Positions 21,861 through 30,862 of a stretch of 64,000 bases of DNA are shown in pieces (within the stretch, counting starts at the first letter, position 1; each line of letters starts with the position of its first letter). This stretch comes from Duncaniella sp. (GTDB taxonomy: Bacteria; Bacteroidota; Bacteroidia; Bacteroidales; Muribaculaceae), in the NCBI RefSeq assembly GCF_029054785.1, contig NZ_JAIDEN010000178.1:1-64000 (forward strand), read 5' to 3'. The notes under the pieces are model-generated. The model searched no databases. It saw nothing but the letters and a program-made list of their open reading frames with translations, and was not told the origin of the DNA. Position numbers and translations under genes: made by a program.

Positions 21861-21890
21861 TTTGAAAAATAGATTAAATCCATATCTTTG
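21861..21890 (+). promoter_or_regulatory. Promoter of the xylan utilisation locus
   Basis: TTTG (21861-21864), an 18-bp spacer and TATCTTTG (21883-21890) fit the Bacteroidetes promoter. The predicted transcript begins near 21897 and has a leader of about 70 bases before the SusC start at 21968. Confidence 0.75.
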
Positions 21891-21967
21891 CAATGGATCA
21901 AAACTCTACTGACCAATCAATACAAACCAATATTCTTACCTTAATCCACCTAAACCATTTTCATTTC

Positions 21968-24900
21968 ATGAAGTGCACAGTAACCAATCTCAGGTCCATA
22001 GTATTATGGCTTGTCTGCATGACGCCGCTATGGGCCTTCTCCCAGAACATCACAGTGACGGGAACCGTGCAGGATGAAGCGGGCGATCCGCTGATCGGCG
22101 CGACAGTCCAACAAAAGGGCTCAGGCAACGGCATTGCGACCGATGTTGACGGTCGTTTCAGCCTGAATCTTCCGAAAAACGCTACTCTCGTTGTCTCTTA
22201 CGTAGGCTACACCACACAGACCGTGGCTGTCGACGGACGCACAAACCTGACAATCGTCCTCAAAGAAGACTCCGAAGTGCTTGACGAAGTAGTCGTTGTC
22301 GGCTACGGACAGATGAAACGATCCGACCTGACCGGATCTGTCACCTCCGTAGGCGAAGACGCTGTCAAAAAATCAATCGCCACCAGCATCGACCAGGTGC
22401 TCCAGGGCCGTGCGGCCGGTGTGCAGATCCAGGCCAACTCCGGTACGCCCGGCGCATCGACCTCGATCCGCATCCGCGGTATCAACTCGCTCAACGCAAC
22501 CAACCAGCCTATCTTCGTGATCGACGGTGTGGTGATCGACTCCACTACCGACGACGAGACCTCCAACCCCCTCAGCTCCATCAACCCCTCTGACATCGTG
22601 TCGATGGACATCCTCAAGGACGCCTCCGCAACCGCTATATATGGTTCGCGCGCGTCAAACGGTGTGATCATGATCACCACCAAGCGCGGCAAGTCAGGCG
22701 AAGCCACTGTCACCTACGACATGTATCTCGGCTGGCAGGAAATGCCCAAGAAATATGACATGCTCAACCTGCGCGAATATGCCGAACACCACAACTACCG
22801 CGCCAAATACATCAGCTCCGTGGACCAGAGCGCGGCATTCATCCGCCCCGACCTCCTCGGCAAAGGCACCGACTGGCAGGACGAACTCTTCCGCAAGGCA
22901 TTCATGATGAACCACAGCATCTCCGTCTCCGGCGGCAACGAGAAGACAACCTATGCATTCTCAGGCGGCTATCTCGATCAGGACGGTATTGCCCGCGGTT
23001 CAGGCTTCAAGCGCTTCTCTCTGCGCTCCAACCTCGACTCTCAGATCAAGAATTGGCTTAGAGGAGGAGTAAACTTCTCATTCACAGACTCCAAGCAGAA
23101 TGTAGGCACTGACAACAACACCATCATCAGCGCCCTCATCCAGCAGCCGACAGTGGCCGTGACCTCTCCCGACGGCACTTTTGACGGACCGGACGATGTC
23201 TGGATGCCTGACAACCCCGTAGGCCTCGCCACCATCATCACCAACAAGAACAAGAAAGTCAATTTCCGCTTCAACTCCTATCTTGAAGCCACTCTCTACA
23301 AAGGCCTGACCCTCAAGACCGAAATTTCGGGCGACTACAACCTGAACAAGTATTACTACTACATGCCCGACTATACTTTCGGCATCAAGACCCAGGACAT
23401 CCGCACCTCACGCTGGACCAAGACTGACACCAAGTACTGGTCATGGCGCAACATCCTCAACTACAACAACACCTTCGCAGGCAAGCACAATGTCAACGTG
23501 ATGGTCGGCCAGGAAATCTCCAAGAGCTACTGGGAAACACAGGTCGGCACCACATCAGGCTTCCTCAACAACACAACTCCCGACCTTTCGGCAGGCGACA
23601 TCAGCACTTCGACATCAACAGGTTCGCGAAACATCAACACCCTCGCATCGTTCTTCGGACGCGCGTTCTACTCGTTTGACGACCGCTACCTCCTGACCGC
23701 TACCATCCGCCGCGACGGCTCCTCGAAGTTCGCCGCAGGCGAGAAGTGGGGCTGGTTCCCCGCTGTGGCCCTCGCATGGCGCGCCTCACAGGAAAGTTTC
23801 CTCCGCGACGTTCAGTGGCTCTACAACGCCAAACTCCGTCTCGGCTGGGGCAAGACCGGTAACCAGAATGTCTCAGACTACGCCTACATGGCGCTCCTCG
23901 CCAACAAGACCACTCCCTGGGGTGTCGGCGTGCTCACCGGCAATACCGCCAATCCCGAACTCACCTGGGAATCGACCAGCTCCTACAACCTCGGTGTTGA
24001 CTTCGGTGTCCTCCAGAACCGTATCGAATTAGTAGCCGACCTCTACTATAAGAAAACCGACAACCTCCTGCTCCAGCTTCCGCTCCCCGGCTTCCTCGGA
24101 TCTGCCGGACACGGCGCCGCAAGCAACCCCTGGGGCAACGTCGGCTCGATCGAGAACAAAGGTATAGAGCTTACACTCAACACCACCAACATCACCAACC
24201 GCGACTTCTCATGGACCTCTAACATTGTCTTCTCGCTCAACCGCAACAAGGTCAAATCGCTTGACACCGCAAGCTCGTCGATCGAAAAAACCTTCCAGCC
24301 CAGCTCGACCAACTACATCGTGACCAAAACAGTGGTAGGCCAGCCCATCGGCCAGTTCTGGGGCTATAAAGTGATCGGACGCTTCGACAAGCCCGAAGAC
24401 TTCTACCGCCATGACGCCGCCGGCAACATCCAGCAGGTGGCCATCCCCGAAGGCAACACCATCTCACAAAGCTCCACCTGGATCGGCGACTACATCTTCG
24501 AAGACATCAACAAAGACGGCAAGATCAACGCCGAAGACTGCACTTTCATCGGCAACCCCGAACCGAAATTCACCTGGGGCTTCGGCAACACATTCAACTA
24601 CAAAGGTTTCGACCTGAACGTAATGTTCTCCGGCGCCTACGGCAACAAGGCCCTCAACCTCACCCGCATGCGCATCGAAGACCCGCGCCAGAATTCCAAC
24701 ATCCTGCGCTCGTCGCTCAACTTCGCAAGAGTATCGGTAATCGATCCCTCGCTCCCCGACACCGACTACCGCAACCTCCAGGTGATCAATCCCGGCTCGA
24801 CGACTCTCCCCGCCCTCCAGCGCACCGATGCCAACGCCAACTTCACACGCATCAGCGACCTGCTTGTGGAAGACGCATCCTACATCCGTCTCCAGAACGT

Positions 24901-25120
24901 ATCGTTCGGCTACACTCTGCCCCGTCAGATCGTCAACAAGTTCTATCTTGAAAACGTGCGCGTCTACTTCAGCGCCCAGAACCTCTACACCTGGACCAAA
25001 TACAAAGGTCTCGATCCCGAAGTGGGCGCCATGTACGGCGATGCCCTCATGACCGGAGTCGACTATGGCCGCTACCCCTCACCGCGCATCTACACGTTTG
25101 GCCTCAACGTATCATTCTAA
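21968..25120 (+). CDS. SusC-family TonB-dependent transporter of the xylan locus
   Basis: A 1050-residue outer-membrane transporter. The signal peptide MKCTVTNLRSIVLWLVCMT ends around residue 26, then a carboxypeptidase-regulatory-like domain (VTGTVQDEAGDPLIGATV, about 30-105), a TonB-box/plug region with LDEVVVVGYGQMKRSDLTGS, the plug motif IRIRGINSLN and the classic SVDILKDASATAIYGSRASNGVI-like block. A long barrel follows, ending RIYTFGLNVSF. An earlier in-frame ATG at 21893 lies at the predicted transcription start and would precede the signal peptide, so 21968 is used. It is the first gene of the xylan locus, and SusD follows after 12 bp. Its substrate is inferred from the GH10, GH43 and GH67 genes downstream to be xylo-oligosaccharides. 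Confidence 0.95.
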   Translation: MKCTVTNLRSIVLWLVCMTPLWAFSQNITVTGTVQDEAGDPLIGATVQQKGSGNGIATDVDGRFSLNLPKNATLVVSYVGYTTQTVAVDGRTNLTIVLKEDSEVLDEVVVVGYGQMKRSDLTGSVTSVGEDAVKKSIATSIDQVLQGRAAGVQIQANSGTPGASTSIRIRGINSLNATNQPIFVIDGVVIDSTTDDETSNPLSSINPSDIVSMDILKDASATAIYGSRASNGVIMITTKRGKSGEATVTYDMYLGWQEMPKKYDMLNLREYAEHHNYRAKYISSVDQSAAFIRPDLLGKGTDWQDELFRKAFMMNHSISVSGGNEKTTYAFSGGYLDQDGIARGSGFKRFSLRSNLDSQIKNWLRGGVNFSFTDSKQNVGTDNNTIISALIQQPTVAVTSPDGTFDGPDDVWMPDNPVGLATIITNKNKKVNFRFNSYLEATLYKGLTLKTEISGDYNLNKYYYYMPDYTFGIKTQDIRTSRWTKTDTKYWSWRNILNYNNTFAGKHNVNVMVGQEISKSYWETQVGTTSGFLNNTTPDLSAGDISTSTSTGSRNINTLASFFGRAFYSFDDRYLLTATIRRDGSSKFAAGEKWGWFPAVALAWRASQESFLRDVQWLYNAKLRLGWGKTGNQNVSDYAYMALLANKTTPWGVGVLTGNTANPELTWESTSSYNLGVDFGVLQNRIELVADLYYKKTDNLLLQLPLPGFLGSAGHGAASNPWGNVGSIENKGIELTLNTTNITNRDFSWTSNIVFSLNRNKVKSLDTASSSIEKTFQPSSTNYIVTKTVVGQPIGQFWGYKVIGRFDKPEDFYRHDAAGNIQQVAIPEGNTISQSSTWIGDYIFEDINKDGKINAEDCTFIGNPEPKFTWGFGNTFNYKGFDLNVMFSGAYGNKALNLTRMRIEDPRQNSNILRSSLNFARVSVIDPSLPDTDYRNLQVINPGSTTLPALQRTDANANFTRISDLLVEDASYIRLQNVSFGYTLPRQIVNKFYLENVRVYFSAQNLYTWTKYKGLDPEVGAMYGDALMTGVDYGRYPSPRIYTFGLNVSF

Positions 25121-25132
25121 TCGAAACCAGCA

Positions 25133-26809
25133 ATGAAGAAAAACATATTAATCTCAGCTGTCCTTGTGGCCGGAAGCCTCTCGATGATCTCGTGTGACGA
25201 CTTCCTGACAACACAGAACACCACCCAGGGCAACGACGAAAGTTTCCTCGACAGCGACGCTTCCGTCGCCGCGACCACCTCGCCTCTCTACAACTATGTC
25301 TGGAACAACTTCAACGAGAAGGCTTATTACAGCATGGGCGACGGCCGCGCCAACAACCTGACCGCAAGATGGTCGGACTACATCTTCCCCTACACCAACT
25401 TCACCGAAACAGCTCTCTCGCCCGGTCTTGAAGACTCATGGAACGCGCTCTACTCCGTGGTCGCACAGTCCAACAACGTCATCAACCGTATCGAGAAATA
25501 CAGCAGCTCTGCGGTTTCTGAAGCCGCCAAGACCCAGGGCATGGCCGAAGCCCGCTTCATGCGCGGTCTCGCCTACTGGTACATCGGCTCTCTCTGGAAC
25601 AAAGGCATCATCTACACCAACACAATCGAGGCATCGGCCAACACCGTCACTCCGGCCCACCGCATGACCGACGTGATGGAATTCGCCATCCGCGACATGG
25701 AATATGCCGCCGCCAACCTCTCGGAAAGCCAGGCCAATCCGGGCCGCGTCACCTGTTACAGCGCATTCGGCATGCTCTCACGCTTCTATCTCTCGATGGC
25801 GGGTCTGACAACCGACGGCGAATATGACGGCACCAACATCGCCACCGACTTCGACCGCGGCAACCGCAACCCCTACTATCTGAATCTCGCCAAGGAAGCC
25901 GCCCTCAAGTGCATCCAGGGCCCCTACCGTCTCCTTGACAACTACGGCGACCTCTTTGCCGTGAAGACCTGGAACAACAATGAGGAATCAGTCTTCCAGC
26001 TCCAGTGGCTCTCAGGCTCGACCGATGCAATCGGCTGGGGCGCCAACAACGCAATCTCGGCCTTCTTCAGCTGGTCGACAATGGTCGGCGAGACAAACTG
26101 GGGCAACGCGACATACGCCTCCTATGACCTTGTCCGCACCTACGATCCGCAAGACCGCATCCGCCGTCACTACTCGATCTGCACCGTCGGCGAAGTCTAC
26201 CCCGACCTCAACACCAAAAACGACGGATATATCTACAACGTGACCGAAGCCGACTACGAAAAGAAGTGTAACGTCAAGAAACACGTCATCGGCAAGCTCG
26301 ACGACAACGGCCAGAGCTACCAGCAGTCATCAGGCGTCAACACCTACATGATGCGCCTCGCCGAAGTCTATCTCAACTACACCGAAGCCGCCATGGGCAA
26401 CAGCGCATCGACAAACGACACCGAATATTTCAACCGCATCCGCGAACGCGCCGGAATGCCCCGCCTCAGCTCTGTCAGCTACTCTGACCTGATCTACGAA
26501 CGCCGCATCGAATTTGCCTTCGAAGGCCTCTTCTGGTACGATCTTCTGCGCCGTTCCTACTATCAGCAGTCGGAAGTGGTCAACTATCTCAACCATCAGG
26601 ACCGCAACGCCTCCTACGCATGGGACGAGAGCGAAGACTGCCAGTATGCCAAGACAGCTGATGCCGACGACGTATCGACAGCCACTGTCGCCCATCTCAC
26701 ACTCCCGATTTCCGACGTTGACCGCGGCCGCAACCCGCTTCTGGGCAAAGATCCGGTGGCCTACGAATTCGGTCCGCGTGAAATCAACGTTAACGACCTT
26801 TTTAAATAA
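25133..26809 (+). CDS. SusD-family xylan-binding lipoprotein
   Basis: A 558-residue surface lipoprotein partner of the SusC just upstream. The signal peptide ends MISCDDFLT, with the lipidated Cys and the SusD-type start. The N-terminal SusD-like helices include EARFMRGLAYWYIGSLWNKG and CYSAFGMLSRFYLSMAG. The C-terminal RagB/SusD domain contains MMRLAEVYLNYTEAAMGNS, FNRIRERAGMP and YERRIEFAFEGLFWYDLLRR, the last being the family signature. It binds polysaccharide and caps the transporter. The next gene starts nine bases after its stop. Confidence 0.95.
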   Translation: MKKNILISAVLVAGSLSMISCDDFLTTQNTTQGNDESFLDSDASVAATTSPLYNYVWNNFNEKAYYSMGDGRANNLTARWSDYIFPYTNFTETALSPGLEDSWNALYSVVAQSNNVINRIEKYSSSAVSEAAKTQGMAEARFMRGLAYWYIGSLWNKGIIYTNTIEASANTVTPAHRMTDVMEFAIRDMEYAAANLSESQANPGRVTCYSAFGMLSRFYLSMAGLTTDGEYDGTNIATDFDRGNRNPYYLNLAKEAALKCIQGPYRLLDNYGDLFAVKTWNNNEESVFQLQWLSGSTDAIGWGANNAISAFFSWSTMVGETNWGNATYASYDLVRTYDPQDRIRRHYSICTVGEVYPDLNTKNDGYIYNVTEADYEKKCNVKKHVIGKLDDNGQSYQQSSGVNTYMMRLAEVYLNYTEAAMGNSASTNDTEYFNRIRERAGMPRLSSVSYSDLIYERRIEFAFEGLFWYDLLRRSYYQQSEVVNYLNHQDRNASYAWDESEDCQYAKTADADDVSTATVAHLTLPISDVDRGRNPLLGKDPVAYEFGPREINVNDLFK

Positions 26810-26818
26810 TCCGACTCC

Positions 26819-28294
26819 ATGAAAAGTTTAAAATATATCTGGCTCACCGCCATAGTCCTCTTGTCGGCAGGCTTTGCATCCTGCAACAAAGACGACGAAT
26901 ATTTCGACGACAAATATCAGGGCCGCAAAATCGTAATCGAGAAAGTCTTCCTTGAAGACGTGAAATCATCCGTTCCTGACCGCGAAGTCTCGTTCGCACG
27001 CCTCGGCCAGATGATCCGCCTCCAGGGCCAGGGATTCATGGGCATGAAGAAAGTCTACATCAACGGTTATGAGACCTACTTCAACCGCGCCTATGTCTCC
27101 GACAAGTCCATGCTCGTGACTCTTAACGGCAAAACCCCTATAACCGAGGCCGACGAGACCGTCCGCAACACCATCCGCCTTGTAAAGGACGGAACAGAGA
27201 CCGTCTATGAATTCGAGATCCGCGCCGCCTTCCCCTCGATCACCTCAGTGAGCAACACTCTCCCCTCTGCCGGACAGAAAGTGACCGTCTACGGTTCTTC
27301 GCTCCACGAAACCTATCTCATCACCCTCCCCGGTGGCGTTCAGGTGACTGAAAACATCGAAAACGACCCGAAGGGCGAATGGTATTCATTCGTGATGCCT
27401 TCAGGAGTCAGCGAAGCAGGCTGCATCCAGTCTGACGGCGCCAACGGCAAGGCCCAGTCGCCCGACTTCTTCAACAACCGCAACTGCATGATTCTCGACT
27501 TCGACGGCAACGGCGTCCACGGATTCTGGGGCTCGTCAAACAAAGACGAGAATGACAACATCAAGCCCGGAGTCTCCATGATCTATGACACCGACCTCGT
27601 TGACGATCCCTTAGGAACCGGCTACGGCAAGGTGTGTCAGCTCATCCCCCAGCGTCTTATCAACGAAGGAGGCATCTCCTCGGCCAAGCCCCGCGCGACC
27701 GAAGTCTGGACAACCGGCAACAAACACGAGACCGAAGACTGGACCCGCATGACTCCTTTCATCCCCGCCACAACGCCTCTGACCGAAGTGGCACTTCAGT
27801 TTGAAGTCTATGTCCCCAACCCCTGGGCCGTCACCGGACAGGTTGTCATCACCCTGGTCAACAACATCACTTTCAGCGGCTACAACGGCGACGAACGCAG
27901 CTCGAACACCTACTTCTACATCCCCTGGCTCGGCACCGACAAAGAGGGCAATCCGGCAAGCATCCCCTTCTTCACCGAAGGATGGACAACCGTCACAGTA
28001 CCTCTGTCGGAATTCAACAACTACAAGAAGATTCTTGAAGACAAAGAAGCCGTAGCACCGACATTCCAGGATGTGATCACCCTGCGCAACGACGCCTCGA
28101 ACCAGCAGTTCGGCATGGGCTTCGTCAACTCAGACATCGAGGTGACCTACACCAACGACAAGGGCAAAGAAACAGTAGCCAAATTCCCCTCGGCACTCTC
28201 GACCCAGGAGATCTACGTAGATAACTGGCGCATTGTCCCCTACAAGTTTGTCACCATCTCCGACTACCCCGAAGATGAAGAGACCGAAGAATAA
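26819..28294 (+). CDS. Surface glycan-binding lipoprotein with IPT/TIG-like domains (xylan locus)
   Basis: A 491-residue lipoprotein with lipobox Cys near residue 22 (GFASCNKDDEYFDD). Two Ig-like/TIG-type modules (about 35-135 and 140-225, the second starting ITSVSNTLPSAGQKVTVYGSSL) precede a beta-rich C-terminal domain with many surface aromatic residues (FDGNGVHGFWG, FYIPWLG, FFTEGWTTVTVPL). This order matches the surface glycan-binding proteins that occupy the SusE/SusF position in plant-polysaccharide loci. It is expected to hold xylan at the cell surface for SusD and the GH10. No enzyme motif is present. Binding specificity is inferred from context only. Confidence 0.85.
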   Translation: MKSLKYIWLTAIVLLSAGFASCNKDDEYFDDKYQGRKIVIEKVFLEDVKSSVPDREVSFARLGQMIRLQGQGFMGMKKVYINGYETYFNRAYVSDKSMLVTLNGKTPITEADETVRNTIRLVKDGTETVYEFEIRAAFPSITSVSNTLPSAGQKVTVYGSSLHETYLITLPGGVQVTENIENDPKGEWYSFVMPSGVSEAGCIQSDGANGKAQSPDFFNNRNCMILDFDGNGVHGFWGSSNKDENDNIKPGVSMIYDTDLVDDPLGTGYGKVCQLIPQRLINEGGISSAKPRATEVWTTGNKHETEDWTRMTPFIPATTPLTEVALQFEVYVPNPWAVTGQVVITLVNNITFSGYNGDERSSNTYFYIPWLGTDKEGNPASIPFFTEGWTTVTVPLSEFNNYKKILEDKEAVAPTFQDVITLRNDASNQQFGMGFVNSDIEVTYTNDKGKETVAKFPSALSTQEIYVDNWRIVPYKFVTISDYPEDEETEE

Positions 28295-28319
28295 ATCTTA
28301 AATCCAAGAGACCAACATT

Positions 28320-30704
28320 ATGAAACGCAATAAAATCACATATTCCGCCGCAACACTTGCCCTTGCGCTTCTCGCCACCGCCTGTGACGAGCAGATCATG
28401 GAATGGAAACCGGGCGACCCGACGGTGGAGATCTCTGAAATCCCTCTCCAGCTCCAGGAACAGATAGCTCTTTACAAACCGATCAAGGACTACGTGGCCC
28501 AGTATCAGCCTCATCTGAACCTTGCCATCGGCATGGGGGCTGACATGTATCTCAGCGATCCCGATTACAAAGCCACGGTCGATGCCAACTTCACCGGCAT
28601 CACCTTAGGCAACGCCATGAAGATGGGCGTGCTGATGAAATCAAACGGCACCATCGACTTCAGCACCGTAGACCAGGTACTCGCATCACTCCCGCAGGGC
28701 ATGAAATTCTACGGCCACAACCTCCTCTGGCACACCCAGCAGCAGCAGGCCTACCTCAAATCGCTCATCGCGCCGGAACCTATCTTCCCTTCCACCGGAA
28801 ACAGCGGTATCAACAACATCATCACCAACTCAGATTTCGAAAACGGAACCAAGAACGGATGGATCGGCGACTGGGGCAACTATTCAATGAGTGTCGTATC
28901 GCCCGGTCATGAGTCGGACTATGCTCTGCGTCTTGAGTGTGACGACAAGACCGCCGTCGACTATGACTGCCAGCTTTGGTGGAGCTACAATCTTGAAGAA
29001 GGAAAAACCTACGCTTACCGTTTCTGGGCCAAGTCTCCAGACAATGTCCAGGTGCAGTTCGTAGGCCAGAACTCGAATAGCTACGCCGGAATCTACAAGG
29101 ATTTCTTCTCTCTTAGCGACAAGTGGGTTCTCTGCGAAGGCTCTTTCGAGTACAACGAGTCCAAAGAGATCGACCGCATCGGCATCCAGTTCGGTAATAA
29201 TAAAAACGCCGTCATCTATGTCGACGACTTTGAATTCGGCGAAAAGACTGAAGCTCCGGCCGGACTCTGCCCCAACGGCGATTTCTCAAAAGGAATGGAC
29301 GGCTGGACTATCAAAAATGAAGGCGCAGGAGTGAGTGTCATAGATATGGACGGCACACCTTCGGGCAACAATAAAGTAATGAAGCTCATCTCAAGTGCTG
29401 ATTCAAAGGAAGCCTACAACCTTCAGGTGCTCAGCCCCGACATGCCTACAATGCCAGGCTCGAAGGTCGAGATATCATTCTTCGTCAAGTCAGAAGGCAC
29501 AGGCAAAGGCCGCCTGACATTCAAAGGCATGACCAACGAATGGCCCTGGATCAACTGGACCGGCAATCAGTCAAGCTGGACCGAAGCTTTCGAGACTTCC
29601 GCTGAATGGACCCAGATCAAGTTCGTCATGCAGAACTATAGCTTCGACTTTGCCGAAGGCGAAGCCATGTGGCACTTCAACCTTGAGTTCGGCTACATCC
29701 CCGACATGACATATTATATCGACAACATCGTTGTCACCGACGTCACCGAAGAAAGCGCCGCCAGGACCGTTTCACGCGCAGGTGCCAGCCGTGCATCAAG
29801 CATCACCTTCATTCCCAAGTCGGCCGAAGAGAAGAAAGCCATCCTCCTCGACGCTATGGAGACCTGGATCAAGGACGTGATGACCCATATGGGTGACCGC
29901 GTGGACGCCTGGGACGTGATCAACGAACCTATCGCCGACGGCTACAACAAGTGGCGCGGTATCGACAACATCTTCGGAAGCAACGCCAACGACGGCACTC
30001 CCGACGCAGCTCCGGTTGAAACCGAAGACAGCGGCCTGAACCTCAACTGGGCCAACGATGTCGGCAACCAGCACTGGTACTGGGGCTACTACCTCGGCAA
30101 GGACTATGCTGTCAAGGCTTTCGAATTTGCCCGCAAACACGCTCCCAACCCCGATGTGAAACTCTTCGTCAACGACTACAACCTTGAGACCAGCCCCGGC
30201 AAGCTCGCCGCACTCATCGACTTCGTCAACTACATCGATGCCAACGGCGCTAAGGTCGACGGTATCGGCACCCAGATGCACGTCAACGTTAAAATCTCAA
30301 AGGCTCAGGTCGACGCCATGTTCCAGACTCTCGCCGCAACCGGCAAGCTCATCCGTATCACCGAACTTGACGTTAACTTCGGTGTCGAGGAAGGCAAGGA
30401 GATCACACCGTCAGCCGCACAGCTTATCCAGCAGTCTGAAGTCTATCAGATGATTCTCACCTCCTATCTGACCAACATCCCCAAGGAACAGCAGTCGTCA
30501 ATCACCCTCTGGACTCTTTCTGACAACAAGAAAGAACACGAGTACTGGTTCAAGGGCGATGCGCCAAACATCTTTGACGCCAAATACCAGCGCAAGGTTG
30601 CCTACAAGGGAGTCTGCGACGCTCTCGCCGGCTTCGACATCGGCGCCGAGTTCTCAGGCGATGCCTGGAAAGACCTCTATCAGAAAGAGGAGACCGAAGA
30701 ATAA
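28320..30704 (+). CDS. GH10 endo-beta-1,4-xylanase with internal tandem carbohydrate-binding modules
   Basis: A 794-residue lipoprotein xylanase (lipobox LLATACDEQ), probably on the cell surface. The GH10 barrel is split. Its first part runs to about residue 155 and includes FYGHNLLWHTQQQQ. An insert of about 160-485 holds two CBM4/22-like modules, each opening with a N-x-D/G-F-E/S motif (NSDFENGTKNGW and NGDFSKGMDGW). The barrel then resumes with the acid/base Glu536 in WDVINEP and the nucleophile Glu682 in RITELDVNFG. The same insertion architecture is known from Bacteroides xylanases of the BiXyn10A kind. It should make the initial cuts in xylan. The CDS ends in EETEE like the gene before it, and a strong terminator follows. 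Confidence 0.95.
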   Translation: MKRNKITYSAATLALALLATACDEQIMEWKPGDPTVEISEIPLQLQEQIALYKPIKDYVAQYQPHLNLAIGMGADMYLSDPDYKATVDANFTGITLGNAMKMGVLMKSNGTIDFSTVDQVLASLPQGMKFYGHNLLWHTQQQQAYLKSLIAPEPIFPSTGNSGINNIITNSDFENGTKNGWIGDWGNYSMSVVSPGHESDYALRLECDDKTAVDYDCQLWWSYNLEEGKTYAYRFWAKSPDNVQVQFVGQNSNSYAGIYKDFFSLSDKWVLCEGSFEYNESKEIDRIGIQFGNNKNAVIYVDDFEFGEKTEAPAGLCPNGDFSKGMDGWTIKNEGAGVSVIDMDGTPSGNNKVMKLISSADSKEAYNLQVLSPDMPTMPGSKVEISFFVKSEGTGKGRLTFKGMTNEWPWINWTGNQSSWTEAFETSAEWTQIKFVMQNYSFDFAEGEAMWHFNLEFGYIPDMTYYIDNIVVTDVTEESAARTVSRAGASRASSITFIPKSAEEKKAILLDAMETWIKDVMTHMGDRVDAWDVINEPIADGYNKWRGIDNIFGSNANDGTPDAAPVETEDSGLNLNWANDVGNQHWYWGYYLGKDYAVKAFEFARKHAPNPDVKLFVNDYNLETSPGKLAALIDFVNYIDANGAKVDGIGTQMHVNVKISKAQVDAMFQTLAATGKLIRITELDVNFGVEEGKEITPSAAQLIQQSEVYQMILTSYLTNIPKEQQSSITLWTLSDNKKEHEYWFKGDAPNIFDAKYQRKVAYKGVCDALAGFDIGAEFSGDAWKDLYQKEETEE

Positions 30705-30750
30705 TCCGTAATCGCACAGATTCTTGACAGAATGCAATAATCTCCCCCCT

Positions 30751-30799
30751 ACTCCCGCAGCCGACGGCCAGGCTATTGACCCGGCTGCGGGAGTTTTTC
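30751..30799 (+). terminator. Intrinsic terminator after the surface GH10
   Basis: A 13-bp perfect stem (30751-30763 with 30782-30794) and TTTTT beyond. It splits the locus into a surface capture-and-cleavage part (SusC to GH10) and a processing part. Since no clear promoter follows, partial read-through would make the downstream genes less abundant. Confidence 0.85.
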
Positions 30800-30862
30800 A
30801 AACATCTCTCTCCCTCAACCTCCCTCCACACCACTCATATCACCCCGAATCTCTCACTGACC

